A stretch of DNA of 64,000 nt from Azospirillum halopraeferens DSM 3675 (GCF_000429625.1 NZ_AUCF01000001.1:620001-684000), one strand, 5' to 3'; numbered from the stretch's first letter, positions 29,594 to 38,675 are shown. Made by a program: numbers and translations. The notes: generated by a model not told the origin, from the sequence alone.

Positions 29594-31747
29594 ATGGCAA
29601 CCCTGATCATCACCGAAAAAGGCAGCCAGGCCAAGGATCTGCGCGCCGCGCTCGGAACCCGCCACGGCACCATCCTACCGGCGGAGGGCCACCTGCTGCG
29701 CCTGGCCGAGCCGGAGGAGGTGGACCCCGCGTGGAAGCGCTGGGCGCCGGTGCTGTTGAAGCCCGACGGGCTCTACCCCACCCGCCCCGACACCCACGGC
29801 AACAAGCCGGCCAAGCTGAAGGCCATCGCGGCGGCGCTCAAGGGCTGCGGGGAGGTGATCCTGGCCACCGACTGCGACCGCGAAGGGCAGTTGATCGGTC
29901 AGGAGATCCTGGAGCATCTGGGCTTCCGCGGCCGGGTGCGGCGCGCCCTGTTCACCGCCCAGGACCCGAAGACCATCCGCCAGGCGTTCGAGCGGCTGAA
30001 GGCCAACGAGGAGATGCGTCCCCTCTACGAGGCGGCGGTGGCGCGCCGGCAGGCCGACCAGATCTTCAACCTGACGCTCACTCGCACGGCGACGCGGGCG
30101 CTGCTGGCACCGGGCGTCCGGGGCGTCATCGGCATCGGCCGGGTCAAGACTCCCACCCTGGCCATCGTCTGCCTGCGCGAGCGGGAGATCCGCGACTTCA
30201 AGCCGGAGGATTATTTCGAGGTGGTGGCCACCGCCACCGTCGCCGCCGGCTCCTTCCTGATGCGCCACGCCCCGCCGCCCAAGGACCGCATCCGGGACCG
30301 GGCGCGGGCGGAGGCGGTGGCCGCCGCCGCCGCCGATCACGCCGGCCCGCTGGCGGTGACGGTGGAGGAGCGGCGGCAGGCGCCGCCCAAGCTGTTCGAC
30401 CTGCCCTCCCTGCAGAAGACCTGCGGCCAGCGCTGGGGCTGGAGCGCCGAGCGCACGCTGGAGGTCGCCCAGGCGCTCTACGACGGTGAGGGCAAGAAGC
30501 TCATCACCTATCCCCGCGCCGAGGCGCGCCATCTGGCGGAGAACCAGATCGCCGATGTGCCGGCCATCGTCGCGGCGCTGACGCGCCTGCGCGGTTTCGC
30601 CCATCTCGACATCGCCCGTCCGGTGATCCGCCGCGGCAAGTCCGGCCATTTCTGCGACCGCGCGCTGGAGGGCGTGTCGCACCACGCCATCGTCCCCAAC
30701 GTCAACGTGATGGACGACCTGGAGCCGCGGCTGTCCCGCCTGTCGGAGGACGAGCGCAAGCTGTTCGCCCTGGTCTGCCGGTCCTACCTGGCGGCGGTGA
30801 TGCCGGATTTCGAATACCGCCAGACCACCGCGGCGATGACGGTGCCGGTCCCCGGCGGCGCCCCCGCCCCGTTCCGCGCCACCGGCCGCATCCCGCTGCG
30901 GCTCGGCTGGAAGGCGGTCTACACCGCCGCCGAGCAGCAGGACGGCCCGCCGGTCCCGGAGGAGGAGCAGGACCTGCCGGCGCTGACCGACGGCGAGACG
31001 GCGACCCTGACCGACCCGAAGGTGGAGGCCAAACGCACCCAGCCGCCGCCGCGCTACAACGAGGGCACGCTGGTGGACGCCATGCAGAACGCCTGGCGCT
31101 TCGTCACCGACCCGGCCCTGCGCGACCGGCTGAAGGAGGCCAAGGGTATCGGCACCCCGGCCACCCGGGCCGAGATCATCAAGGGGCTGAAGCGCCAGAA
31201 CCTGCTGGGCAACGACGGCAAGTGGCTGGTCCCGACACCGGCGGGCATGGACCTGTTCGAGGTGCTGCGGGCCGCCGCCCCGGCGCTGGTGGATCCCGGC
31301 ACCACCGCGGTCTGGGAGATGCGCCTGGACGAGGTGGTGACCGGCCGGGCCGACTTCCGCGCGGTCATCGACGCCATCGCCGAGGAGGCCGGTCGCCTGA
31401 TCGGCACCCTGTGCAACGGCGGCGCCCGCGCCATCGACCTCGGCGCCCCCGCCCCGAAGGTCCGCGCCGGCCGGCGCCGGGCCTCCACCGGCAAGAGCAC
31501 CGGCACCGCCGGGCGCGCCCCGCGCCGCCGCAAGCCCGCTGTCGATCCGGCACCGGCACCGGCTCCGGCGCCGCCCCCCGCCTCCGCCGCGGCCGCCCGC
31601 CGCAAGGCTCCGACCGACCGCATGCTGGACTTCGCCCGAACCCTGGCCGAGCGCAAGGGCATGGCCCTTCCCGACGACGCCGCGCAGGACTTCGACGCCT
31701 GCCGGCGGTTCCTGGACACCCATGCCGGGGCCAAGCATGCGGGGTGA
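29594..31747 (+). CDS. type IA DNA topoisomerase (topoisomerase III-like)
   Basis: A 717-residue topoisomerase that passes one DNA strand through another. The TOPRIM domain (residues 2-130) has the acidic motif ATDCDREGQLIG at about 93-104. The catalytic Tyr is about residue 306, in LITYPRAEARHL; the usual TYPRTDSR is altered after the Arg. Near the end of the core, GIGTPATRAEII is intact. No C-terminal zinc fingers are present; residues 615-690 are a basic Pro/Ala-rich tail. The neighbouring SNF2 helicase and shared SOS box suggest joint work on recombination or stalled-fork intermediates. A housekeeping topA is expected elsewhere. Confidence 0.93.
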   Translation: MATLIITEKGSQAKDLRAALGTRHGTILPAEGHLLRLAEPEEVDPAWKRWAPVLLKPDGLYPTRPDTHGNKPAKLKAIAAALKGCGEVILATDCDREGQLIGQEILEHLGFRGRVRRALFTAQDPKTIRQAFERLKANEEMRPLYEAAVARRQADQIFNLTLTRTATRALLAPGVRGVIGIGRVKTPTLAIVCLREREIRDFKPEDYFEVVATATVAAGSFLMRHAPPPKDRIRDRARAEAVAAAAADHAGPLAVTVEERRQAPPKLFDLPSLQKTCGQRWGWSAERTLEVAQALYDGEGKKLITYPRAEARHLAENQIADVPAIVAALTRLRGFAHLDIARPVIRRGKSGHFCDRALEGVSHHAIVPNVNVMDDLEPRLSRLSEDERKLFALVCRSYLAAVMPDFEYRQTTAAMTVPVPGGAPAPFRATGRIPLRLGWKAVYTAAEQQDGPPVPEEEQDLPALTDGETATLTDPKVEAKRTQPPPRYNEGTLVDAMQNAWRFVTDPALRDRLKEAKGIGTPATRAEIIKGLKRQNLLGNDGKWLVPTPAGMDLFEVLRAAAPALVDPGTTAVWEMRLDEVVTGRADFRAVIDAIAEEAGRLIGTLCNGGARAIDLGAPAPKVRAGRRRASTGKSTGTAGRAPRRRKPAVDPAPAPAPAPPPASAAAARRKAPTDRMLDFARTLAERKGMALPDDAAQDFDACRRFLDTHAGAKHAG

Positions 31748-31754
31748 GGCGGTG

Positions 31755-32404
31755 GCGTCACCGCCCTCCCCCGCCCCCGGCCCGGCGATCCGGCAACAGC
31801 GCCCCCCATATCCAACCCGGAGCCGATCCAGCCCGTCGACGACCAGCCGTAGCCGGCGGCAATGGCCATCCCGCCCAGCCAGGGCCCGAGTGCGTTCGCG
31901 ACATTGAAGGCGGAGTGATTCAGGGAGGCCGCCAGGCTTTGGGCATCACCCGCGACCTCCATCAGCCGCATCTGCAGAATGGTTCCCGGTCCGCCGCCGC
32001 AGCCGATCGCGAAGACGGCGAGCGAAATGGACCAGAGATGCGAGACGCTCAACGGGTACAGTGCGGCCGCCTCCACGCTCCGCCTGGCGACATAGGGGGC
32101 CAGGAAGTTGCCGAACGACATCCCCAACCCGAAGACCCCCGGGACGATCGCCACAGCGCCCCGGGGATGCCTTCGTCGAGATTTCGAGCGTCGAAACGAG
32201 ATAGGTGTAGACGGCAAACAGGCCGCCGAACCCGACGGAGGCGATGTCCAGGGAAAGCCACACCTGCCGCCGGCGCAACGCGCCGAGTTCGCGCAATGCC
32301 GACGCACCCGCCACCGGCGCCTCTGCGCTCCTGTCGGCGGCCCCGGACAATGCCGCCGGCAGGAGGCTGCCGATCAACGCCGGGTCATCGATCGGCCGGC
32401 GGCA
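31755..32404 (-). pseudogene. MFS exporter remnant, truncated and frameshifted
   Basis: Two overlapping minus-strand frames hold the middle and C-terminal part of an AraJ-like MFS exporter. One reads RRQVWLSLDIASVGFGGLFA and VYTYLVSTLEIS. After a G/C run at about 32159-32164 it continues in the next frame as GAVAIVPGVFGLGMSFGNFL and LAASLNHSAFNVANALGPWL. Dropping one base from that run restores a continuous match. The first six or so helices are missing, because the SDR gene ends at 32405, so this is a decayed relic and not a simple base-call error. Confidence 0.8.
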
Positions 32405-33160
32405 TCAGATCTGCACGCCGCCGCCCACGTCGACCGAGGCGCCGGTGATGTATCCCCCGTGCGGGCCGGCCAGGAAGCAGATGGTGGCCGACACCTCCTC
32501 CAGCGTCGCGATGCGGCGGATGGGGTGCAGGTCCATGATGGCGGCGGGGAGGTTGTCGCGCACGTCCGCCGCCATATCGGTCGGCATGATGCCGGGCTGG
32601 ACGACGTTGACCGTGATGTTGCGGCGGCCGAGGTCGCGGGCCACACCCCTGGCGTATCCCGCGATGGCCGCCTTGGTTCCCGCATAGTCGGCAACACCGG
32701 CAAACGGGACACGGCTGCCCAGGATCGACCCGATGAAGATGATCCGGCCGCCGTCCGACAGCACCGGGGCCGCCGCCCGCGTCGTCGCCACCACGCCCAT
32801 GACGTTGATCTGCCACTGCCGATCGAGATTGACCGTATCCGGGCCGGGATCGTCGACCGTCCTGCCCTGCACGGCGATCGCCGCGTTGTTGACGAGGATG
32901 TCGAGCCGGCCGAATTCCGCCACCACCGCGTCGATCAGCGGCTTGGCCGCCGCCGGGTCGGCCTGGTCGCTCCGGACCGCGAGAGCCCGGACACCCTTCG
33001 CCTTCAGGGTCTCGACGACGGCCCGGGCCTTCTCCGCCGACGCGACGTAGCTGATCGCGACGTCCGCACCCTGATCGGCAAGCGCCTCCGCTGCCGCAGC
33101 ACCCAGTCCGCGCGAGCCGCCGGTAACGAGGGCAACCTTGCCCTTCAGCATGTTCGACAT
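32405..33160 (-). CDS. SDR-family NAD(P)-dependent oxidoreductase
   Basis: A 251-residue short-chain dehydrogenase. The cofactor motif is TGGSRGLG at residues 13-20, with NNAA near 90, the catalytic Ser in IGSILGSRV near 142, and Tyr/Lys in YAGTK near 155. The C-terminal PGIMPTDM and ITGASVDVGGG are normal. The ATG at 33160 has GGAAGGG upstream and starts just before the first strand. It is divergent from the TetR gene, which probably represses it through the repeated operator in between. Substrate unknown; a quinone or carbonyl detoxification role is possible. Confidence 0.93.
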   Translation of the reverse strand: MSNMLKGKVALVTGGSRGLGAAAAEALADQGADVAISYVASAEKARAVVETLKAKGVRALAVRSDQADPAAAKPLIDAVVAEFGRLDILVNNAAIAVQGRTVDDPGPDTVNLDRQWQINVMGVVATTRAAAPVLSDGGRIIFIGSILGSRVPFAGVADYAGTKAAIAGYARGVARDLGRRNITVNVVQPGIMPTDMAADVRDNLPAAIMDLHPIRRIATLEEVSATICFLAGPHGGYITGASVDVGGGVQI

Positions 33161-33222
33161 GGGTATCCCTTCCATTCGCCACCGGCCGCCGCGTGGTCCC
33201 GGCGCCCGGTGGCATTGACTAA

Positions 33223-33238
33223 CGTAACGGTCGTTACG
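33223..33238. promoter_or_regulatory. TetR operator, copy 1
   Basis: CGTAACGGTCGTTACG is a near-perfect palindrome in the SDR/TetR divergent gap, close to the SDR promoter side. The same 15-base core recurs 61 bases away. Confidence 0.75.
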
Positions 33239-33285
33239 ATAACGATCGGTATGGAATTGGACAGCCGGACTGTCAAGTGGTTTAT

Positions 33286-33299
33286 TAACGGTCGTTACG
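33286..33299. promoter_or_regulatory. TetR operator, copy 2
   Basis: TAACGGTCGTTACG repeats the core of the copy at 33223-33238, 61 bp (about six helical turns) away and just before the TetR start. Two identical palindromes on one DNA face suggest cooperative binding or separate control of the two genes. Confidence 0.75.
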
Positions 33300-33317
33300 A
33301 AATGGGTGGGTTGGCCG

Positions 33318-33929
33318 ATGGGGCGCCATCGCGAGTTTGACGTGGATACGGCACTCGACGCCGCCATGCGCGTGTTCTGGCGCAAGGGCTATGAGGGGGC
33401 GTCCTACGCCGACCTGACCGCGGCGACCGGGGTCGAGCGGCCGGCCCTCTACGCCGCGTTCGGCAACAAGGAGGCGCTCTTCCGCCGCGCCCTTGCCCGC
33501 TACTACGAGCGGTATCTGGATTATCTCCCGGAAGCCCTGGCACAGCCCACGGCGCGCCGGGTCGCCGCGCATCTCCTGCACGGTGCGGTCGACCTCAACA
33601 CCCGCTATCCCGACCACACCGGCTGCCTCGGCATCAACGGCGTGCTGGCGGGGTCGGACGACGCGGAACCCGTGCGACAGGCGCTGATCGATGCGCGCGC
33701 GGCCGGCGAAGCGCTGCTGCGTGAACGCTTCGACCGGGCCAGGGCGGAGGGTGACCTGCCGGAAACCGCTCGAAGCGACGTCCTGGCGGCGTTCCTGACG
33801 GCGGTCCTTCACGGCATGGCGGTGCAGGCCAAAGCCGGCTTCAGCCGCGACATGCTCATGGCCGTGGCCGAGCATGCCCTGTCCACCTGGCCCACCGGCG
33901 GCTCCGCACCCTCCGACCCCGCGTCCTGA
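33318..33929 (+). CDS. TetR/AcrR-family transcriptional regulator
   Basis: A 203-residue repressor. The N-terminal helix-turn-helix (about residues 8-55) has YADLTAATGVERPALYAAFGNKEALFRRAL. The rest is an all-helical ligand domain with a Cys in DHTGCLGINGVLAG, as in ComR/CmtR-like members of this family. The ATG at 33318 (MGRHREFD) is preferred over 33306. It likely controls itself and the SDR gene through the two operators at 33223-33299. Confidence 0.92.
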   Translation: MGRHREFDVDTALDAAMRVFWRKGYEGASYADLTAATGVERPALYAAFGNKEALFRRALARYYERYLDYLPEALAQPTARRVAAHLLHGAVDLNTRYPDHTGCLGINGVLAGSDDAEPVRQALIDARAAGEALLRERFDRARAEGDLPETARSDVLAAFLTAVLHGMAVQAKAGFSRDMLMAVAEHALSTWPTGGSAPSDPAS

Positions 33930-34009
33930 CCGTCCCGCGACGGCGGAGGGTATCCTTCCGGCGGGTCCGCCCTATGTCCCTGCCCGACCATAGGTTCGGG
34001 AGTGTCCTG

Positions 34010-34711
34010 ATGATCGATCTGCATTACTGGCCCACGCCGAACGGGCACAAGATCACCATGTTCCTGGAAGAGGCGGGGCTGGAGTACCGCATCCTGCCCG
34101 TGGACATCTCGGCGGGCGATCAGTTCAAGCCGGAGTTCCTGGCGATCGCGCCCAACAACCGCATGCCCGCCATCGTCGACCACACCCCGGCCGACGGCGG
34201 GGAGCCGGTGCCGGTGTTCGAGTCCGGCGCCATCCTCGTCTATCTCGGCGAGAAGACCGGCCGCTTCCTGCCGGCGGAGCCGCGGGCCCGCAAGACGGTG
34301 ATGGAGTGGCTGTTCTGGCAGGTCGGCGGGCTCGGCCCCATGGCCGGGCAGAACCACCATTTCGTCCAGTACGCGCCGGAGCGCATCCCCTACGCCATGG
34401 ACCGCTACGTCAAGGAGACGAACCGGCTCTACGGCGTGCTCGACCGCCGGCTGGAGGGACGGGCCTTCATCGCCGGCGACGCCTACACCATCGCCGACAT
34501 GGCCTGCTATCCCTGGATCGTGCCGTGGAAGCGCCAGCAGCAGGACCTGGACGCCTTCCCCAATATGCGCCGCTGGTTCGACGCCGTCCGCAGCCGCCCG
34601 GCGACCGTGCGCGCTTACGAAAAGGGGGAACCGTGGACCGGCCGCGCGGCGGTGACCGAGGAGGGCAAGAAGATCCTCTTCGGCCAGACCGCCGCCGGCC
34701 CGGCGCGCTGA
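34010..34711 (+). CDS. glutathione S-transferase, YghU/YfcG-like
   Basis: A 233-residue GST. The thioredoxin-like N-domain (1-85) has YWPTPNGHKITMFLEE, the Asn-containing active-site loop of Nu-class disulfide-bond oxidoreductases, then NNRMPAIVDH and ESGAILVYLGEKTG. The helical C-domain has YTIADMACYPWI. The ATG at 34010 has GGGAG seven bases upstream. These enzymes reduce disulfides or peroxides with glutathione. It stands alone between the TetR gene and the convergent kinase gene. Confidence 0.93.
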   Translation: MIDLHYWPTPNGHKITMFLEEAGLEYRILPVDISAGDQFKPEFLAIAPNNRMPAIVDHTPADGGEPVPVFESGAILVYLGEKTGRFLPAEPRARKTVMEWLFWQVGGLGPMAGQNHHFVQYAPERIPYAMDRYVKETNRLYGVLDRRLEGRAFIAGDAYTIADMACYPWIVPWKRQQQDLDAFPNMRRWFDAVRSRPATVRAYEKGEPWTGRAAVTEEGKKILFGQTAAGPAR

Positions 34712-34724
34712 CGCCCGCGGGGGC

Positions 34725-35636
34725 TCAGCGCGGCAGGATGGCGCCGCGCACCTGCACCACCCGGCCGGCGGTGGCGTGCCCCTGCGCCGCCGCTGCCGCC
34801 GGATCGAGGCCGGCCAGGCGGCCGGCCAGATAGGCGCCGTTGAAGGAGTCGCCGGCGGCGGTGGTGTCCACAACCCGCTCCACCGGCTGCGGCGCCAGCC
34901 AGGTGCGCACGCCGGGGGCGGAGATCAGCGCCGCCTCCGCCCCGCGCTTCACCACCACCTCCTCCACCCCCAGCCCGTGCAGGCGCTCCGCCGTCGCCCG
35001 GGCATCGGTGTCGCCGAACAGCAGCGCCTCGTCGTCGTGGGTCGGCAGGCCGATGGTGGCGCGGCGCAGCACGGCGGTCAAGGCCTCCTGCGCCTCCTCC
35101 GGCGACGTCCACAGGCGCGGGCGGTAGTTGCCGTCGAAGGCGACCGCCCCGCCGTTGGCCCGCACCCGGTCGAGCAGCCGGACCAGCCGCTCCCGCGCGT
35201 CGGGCGTGAGGATCGCCAGGGTGATGCCGGAGAGGTAGACGAGGTCGTGGTCGGCCAGCACCGCCAGCCGGTCCGCCGCCGCATCGTCCTCCAGCAGGTG
35301 GCGCGCGGCCGCATCGCCGCGCCAGTACCGGAAGGTGCGCTCCCCCCGCTCGTCCAGGATGATGACGTAGAGGCCGGGTTGCCGGCCGGGCAGGCGCTCG
35401 ATCAGGCCGGTGTCCAGCCCCTCCGCCGCGAACCACGCGACCATGCGGTCGCTGAACGCGTCGTCGCCCAGGGCCGTGACGTAGCGGACGCGGCCCATCC
35501 CCTCCGGCAGGGCGCGGTGCAGGTAGATGGCGGCGTTCAGCGTGTCGCCGCTGAACGCCTGGCGGTACAGGGCGCTGCCGGTCTCGGTCTCCTGCAACTC
35601 CACCATGCATTCGCCGATCGAGGCGATTCGTTTCAT
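34725..35636 (-). CDS. PfkB-family sugar kinase, 2-keto-3-deoxygluconate kinase-like
   Basis: A 303-residue ribokinase-fold kinase. It begins IASIGECMVEL, as in KdgK, and carries the PfkB signature DTTAAGDSFNGAYLAG near residue 245 with the catalytic Asp. It lies 10 bp after the IlvD/Edd dehydratase on the same strand. A dehydratase makes 2-keto-3-deoxy sugar acids, which KdgK phosphorylates, so the pair fits sugar-acid breakdown. GAGGACC precedes the ATG. The exact substrate is inferred. Confidence 0.88.
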   Translation of the reverse strand: MKRIASIGECMVELQETETGSALYRQAFSGDTLNAAIYLHRALPEGMGRVRYVTALGDDAFSDRMVAWFAAEGLDTGLIERLPGRQPGLYVIILDERGERTFRYWRGDAAARHLLEDDAAADRLAVLADHDLVYLSGITLAILTPDARERLVRLLDRVRANGGAVAFDGNYRPRLWTSPEEAQEALTAVLRRATIGLPTHDDEALLFGDTDARATAERLHGLGVEEVVVKRGAEAALISAPGVRTWLAPQPVERVVDTTAAGDSFNGAYLAGRLAGLDPAAAAAQGHATAGRVVQVRGAILPR

Positions 35637-35646
35637 CGTCGGGTCC

Positions 35647-37449
35647 TCAATGGGAATGGCGGGGCGGACCGTGGCGGTCCAACACCTGGAGGTACGCGGT
35701 GGCCGGCTCCAGGCAGCCGCCGGTGGCGAGCTGGCCGGCCATGCCGCGGTAGATCGCCTGCCACGGCGTGCGGCTCTCCGGCTGCGCCGGGGTGAGGGCG
35801 GCGCGGCGGCGCGCCAGCTCCCCGTCGTCCGCCAGCAGGTCGACGCGGTTGCGCACGAGGTCGATGCGCACGGTGTCGCCGGTCTTCAGCAGCGCCAGCC
35901 CGCCGCCGACAACGGATTCCGGAGAGGCGTTGAGGATCGACGGGCTGGCCGAGGTGCCGCTCTGGCGCCCGTCGCCCATGGTGGGCAACTCGGCGATGCC
36001 GGCCCGGATGAGGGCATCGGGCGGCTGCATGTTCACCACCTCGGCCGAGCCGGGATAGCCGATGACGCCGCAGCCGCGGATGACCAGGATGCAGTCGGCG
36101 TCGATGGCGAGCGCCGGGTCGTTGATGCGGGCCCGGTAGTCCTCGGGACCCTCGAAGACGATGGCGCGCAGGTCCACCACGTTCTCGTGCCCCGGGCGCG
36201 CCAGGTAGCGGGCCCGGAAAGCATCGGAGATGACGGAGACCTTCATGACGGCGGAATCGAACAGGTTGCCGGTCAGCACGACGAACCCGGCCTTCTCCTT
36301 CAGCGGCCGGTCAAAGGGGCGGATGACCCGCCGGTCCGGTTCCGGCACTCCCTCCAGGTTCCGCGCCACGCTGCGCCCCGATACGGTAAGGCAGTCCCCG
36401 TGGAGCACGCCCGCCGCCAGCAGTTCGGCCATGACCGCCGGCACGCCGCCGGCGCGGTGGAAGGCTTCCCCCAGGAACTCCCCGGCGGGCTGGCAGTTGA
36501 CCAGCAGCGGCAGGTCGGCGCCGACCCGCTGCCAGTCCTCCAGCGACAGTTCCACCCCCATGTGGCGGGCGATGGCGATGAGGTGGGGCGGGCAGTTGCT
36601 CGACGCGCCGATGGCCGAGGCCACGGCGATGGCGTTCTCGAACGCCGACTTCGTCAGCACGTCGCCGGGGCGCAGGTTCCCGTGCACCATTTCCACGATC
36701 CGCCGGCCGGTGGCAAAGGCCATCTGAGCCCGCTCCCGGTACGGTGCGGGAATGGCGGCGCAGCCGGGCAGCGACATCCCCAGCGCTTCGGCCAGGCTGT
36801 TCATGGACAGGGCCGTGCCCATGGTGTTGCAGTGACCGACCGAGGGCGCCGAGTCCGCGGCGATCTCCATGAACTCCTCATAGTCGATCTCGCCGGCGGC
36901 ATGGCGCCGCCGCCCGTCCCAGATCGCCTTGCCCGCCCCCACCAGTTGCCCCTTGTGGTGGCCGTCCAGCATCGGGCCGCCGGACAGGACGATGGCCGGA
37001 AGGTTGACGGTGGCGGCGGCCATCAGGCAGGCCGGGGTGGTCTTGTCGCAGCCGGTGGTCAGCACCACCCCGTCCAGCGGGTAGCCGTACAGCGTCTCCA
37101 CCAGCCCGAGATAGGCGAGATTGCGGTCCAGCGCCGCGGTCGGCCGGCGCCCGGTCTCCTGGATCGGGTGGACGGGAAACTCCAGCGGAATCCCGCCGGC
37201 GTCGCGCACCCCGTCCTTCACCCGCTGCGCCAGATCCAGGTGGTGGCGATTGCACGGCGCCAGGTCGCTGCCGGTCTGGGCGATCCCGATGATCGGCCGC
37301 CCGGACTGCAACTCCGCCCGTGTCAGCCCGTAGTTCAGATAGCGCTCCAGGTAGAGCGCGGTCATGTCGGGGTCGTGGGTGTCGTCGAACCATTGCCGGC
37401 TGCGCAGACGTGCGCTGCCCCCCGCGCGTGAATCCCCGGGGTCCCCCAT
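35647..37449 (-). CDS. IlvD/Edd-family sugar-acid dehydratase
   Basis: A 600-residue Fe-S dehydratase. The cluster Cys residues are in SDLAPCNRHH (near 67), TTGCDKTTPACLMA (near 135) and SVGHCNTMGTA (near 208), and the C-terminal GDGRQSGTSASPSI holds the substrate Ser. This wording matches the pentonate/arabinonate dehydratase branch rather than valine-pathway IlvD. It starts with GGAGGAGG before ATG 37449 and is followed by the KdgK-like kinase. The likely product is a 2-keto-3-deoxy sugar acid. No transporter or aldolase for this pathway is adjacent. Confidence 0.92.
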   Translation of the reverse strand: MGDPGDSRAGGSARLRSRQWFDDTHDPDMTALYLERYLNYGLTRAELQSGRPIIGIAQTGSDLAPCNRHHLDLAQRVKDGVRDAGGIPLEFPVHPIQETGRRPTAALDRNLAYLGLVETLYGYPLDGVVLTTGCDKTTPACLMAAATVNLPAIVLSGGPMLDGHHKGQLVGAGKAIWDGRRRHAAGEIDYEEFMEIAADSAPSVGHCNTMGTALSMNSLAEALGMSLPGCAAIPAPYRERAQMAFATGRRIVEMVHGNLRPGDVLTKSAFENAIAVASAIGASSNCPPHLIAIARHMGVELSLEDWQRVGADLPLLVNCQPAGEFLGEAFHRAGGVPAVMAELLAAGVLHGDCLTVSGRSVARNLEGVPEPDRRVIRPFDRPLKEKAGFVVLTGNLFDSAVMKVSVISDAFRARYLARPGHENVVDLRAIVFEGPEDYRARINDPALAIDADCILVIRGCGVIGYPGSAEVVNMQPPDALIRAGIAELPTMGDGRQSGTSASPSILNASPESVVGGGLALLKTGDTVRIDLVRNRVDLLADDGELARRRAALTPAQPESRTPWQAIYRGMAGQLATGGCLEPATAYLQVLDRHGPPRHSH

Positions 37450-37545
37450 CGGCTCCTCCTCCCGTATGCTGTCGTTCCAACAGATATGGATGCAAAAGCG
37501 CGCGGATCACGGCGGACACCCGCCGGCCGCCGGCAGGAGAGGATC

Positions 37546-38034
37546 ATGGAGGACGGAGCGTTGAACAAGGCCATCGGCGTGGTGGCCCACGACGAGCGCA
37601 AGGCGGATCTCGTTGACTGGATCGCCACCAACATCGACCGGTTGCGGCACCACCGCCTGTTCGCCACCGGCACCACCGGCCGGGCGATCCTGGCGCGCTG
37701 CCCCGACCTGGACGTCACCCGGCTGAAGAGCGGGCCGCTGGGCGGCGACCAGCAGCTCGGTGCGATGATCGCGGAGGGGCGGCTGGACGCGCTGTTCTTC
37801 TTCATCGACCCGATGACGCCCATGCCCCACGACGTGGACGTCAAGGCGCTGACCCGCCTGTGCACCCTCTACGACCTGCCGGTGGCCTACAACCGGGCCA
37901 CCGCCGACCATCTGGTCACCAGCCCCCTGTTCGAGACGGCGTACGAGCGCCGTCCCGCCGACGTCACCGGCTATCTCGACCGCATCGTGGAGCGCACGCG
38001 GCCGTCGGAGAAGACATCATCGGGCAACTCCTGA
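37546..38034 (+). CDS. mgsA: methylglyoxal synthase
   Basis: A 162-residue enzyme converting dihydroxyacetone phosphate to methylglyoxal. Conserved blocks are VVAHDERKADLVDW (with the phosphate-binding His and Lys), FATGTTG, SGPLGGDQQLGAMIAEG with the catalytic Asp, and FFIDPMTPMPHDVDV. The ATG at 37546 has AGGAGAGG before it. It is divergent from the dehydratase. It offers a bypass of lower glycolysis under phosphate limitation. Confidence 0.96.
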   Translation: MEDGALNKAIGVVAHDERKADLVDWIATNIDRLRHHRLFATGTTGRAILARCPDLDVTRLKSGPLGGDQQLGAMIAEGRLDALFFFIDPMTPMPHDVDVKALTRLCTLYDLPVAYNRATADHLVTSPLFETAYERRPADVTGYLDRIVERTRPSEKTSSGNS

Positions 38035-38177
38035 CGGGGCCGCCCGAAGACGGCCCGCGCCGCCACCGCCGGCCACGGTGCCGCACACCGGATGGCGCAC
38101 GGCAGCGCGTACCGGAATTGGACCACGTGCCCGTGCCGTTCCGGCAGGCCCCGCTCCGGCCGAATGTTTCCTCCTTG

Positions 38178-38183
38178 TATAAT
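38178..38183 (+). promoter_or_regulatory. possible -10 element
   Basis: A perfect TATAAT in GC-rich DNA, 121 bases before the secreted-protein gene. No good -35 is seen at standard spacing. The rest of 38035-38303 shows no gene. Confidence 0.3.
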
Positions 38184-38303
38184 GAAAACACTCGCCGACA
38201 CCCCTCGAGAAGACGCTTGCCGGCCGGGAGTTGCTTATTCAGTTTGGTAGCGCTGCCTTCACGTTTCGGCAGATCAATCCCAAGCTCAGGAGCGCGCATC
38301 GCC

Positions 38304-38675
38304 ATGATACGTACACTAATGCTGTCGACTCTGGTGGTTTCCGGCCTTGCGTCCTCCGCCCTGGCCCAGTCCGTTCCGAATATTGCCGGGACCTATTCCT
38401 ACAATGGCACGGACACCGATGGCTCTCCCTATTCGGATTCCGGCACGCTCGTGGTAACGCCGGAGAAGTCGGGCGCCATCGGCGTCAAGTGGGACGGCGG
38501 CGATTACGTCGGCGTGGGCCAGATCACCGGCAACATCTTTGCCGTCGCAGCGGTCGCCGACGGCAAGAACACGATCATGCTGATGACCATCAATCCCGAC
38601 GGCTCTCTCAAGGGGCAGTGGTGGCGGCGGACCGACCCGGGCAGCAAGGGCACCGAGGTCTGGACGAAAAAGTAA
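38304..38675 (+). CDS. small secreted hypothetical protein
   Basis: A 123-residue protein with a signal peptide (residues 1-22, cleavage after SSALA). The mature part is beta-rich with repeated Gly-Thr/Ser turns (IAGTYSYNGTDTDGSPYSDS, GTLVVTPEKSGAIGVKW, GSLKGQWWRR), like small periplasmic beta-barrel or lipocalin-type proteins. CAGGAG is about 15 bases upstream of the ATG. No family is recognised. It stands alone between mgsA and the TRAP operon. Confidence 0.75.
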   Translation: MIRTLMLSTLVVSGLASSALAQSVPNIAGTYSYNGTDTDGSPYSDSGTLVVTPEKSGAIGVKWDGGDYVGVGQITGNIFAVAAVADGKNTIMLMTINPDGSLKGQWWRRTDPGSKGTEVWTKK

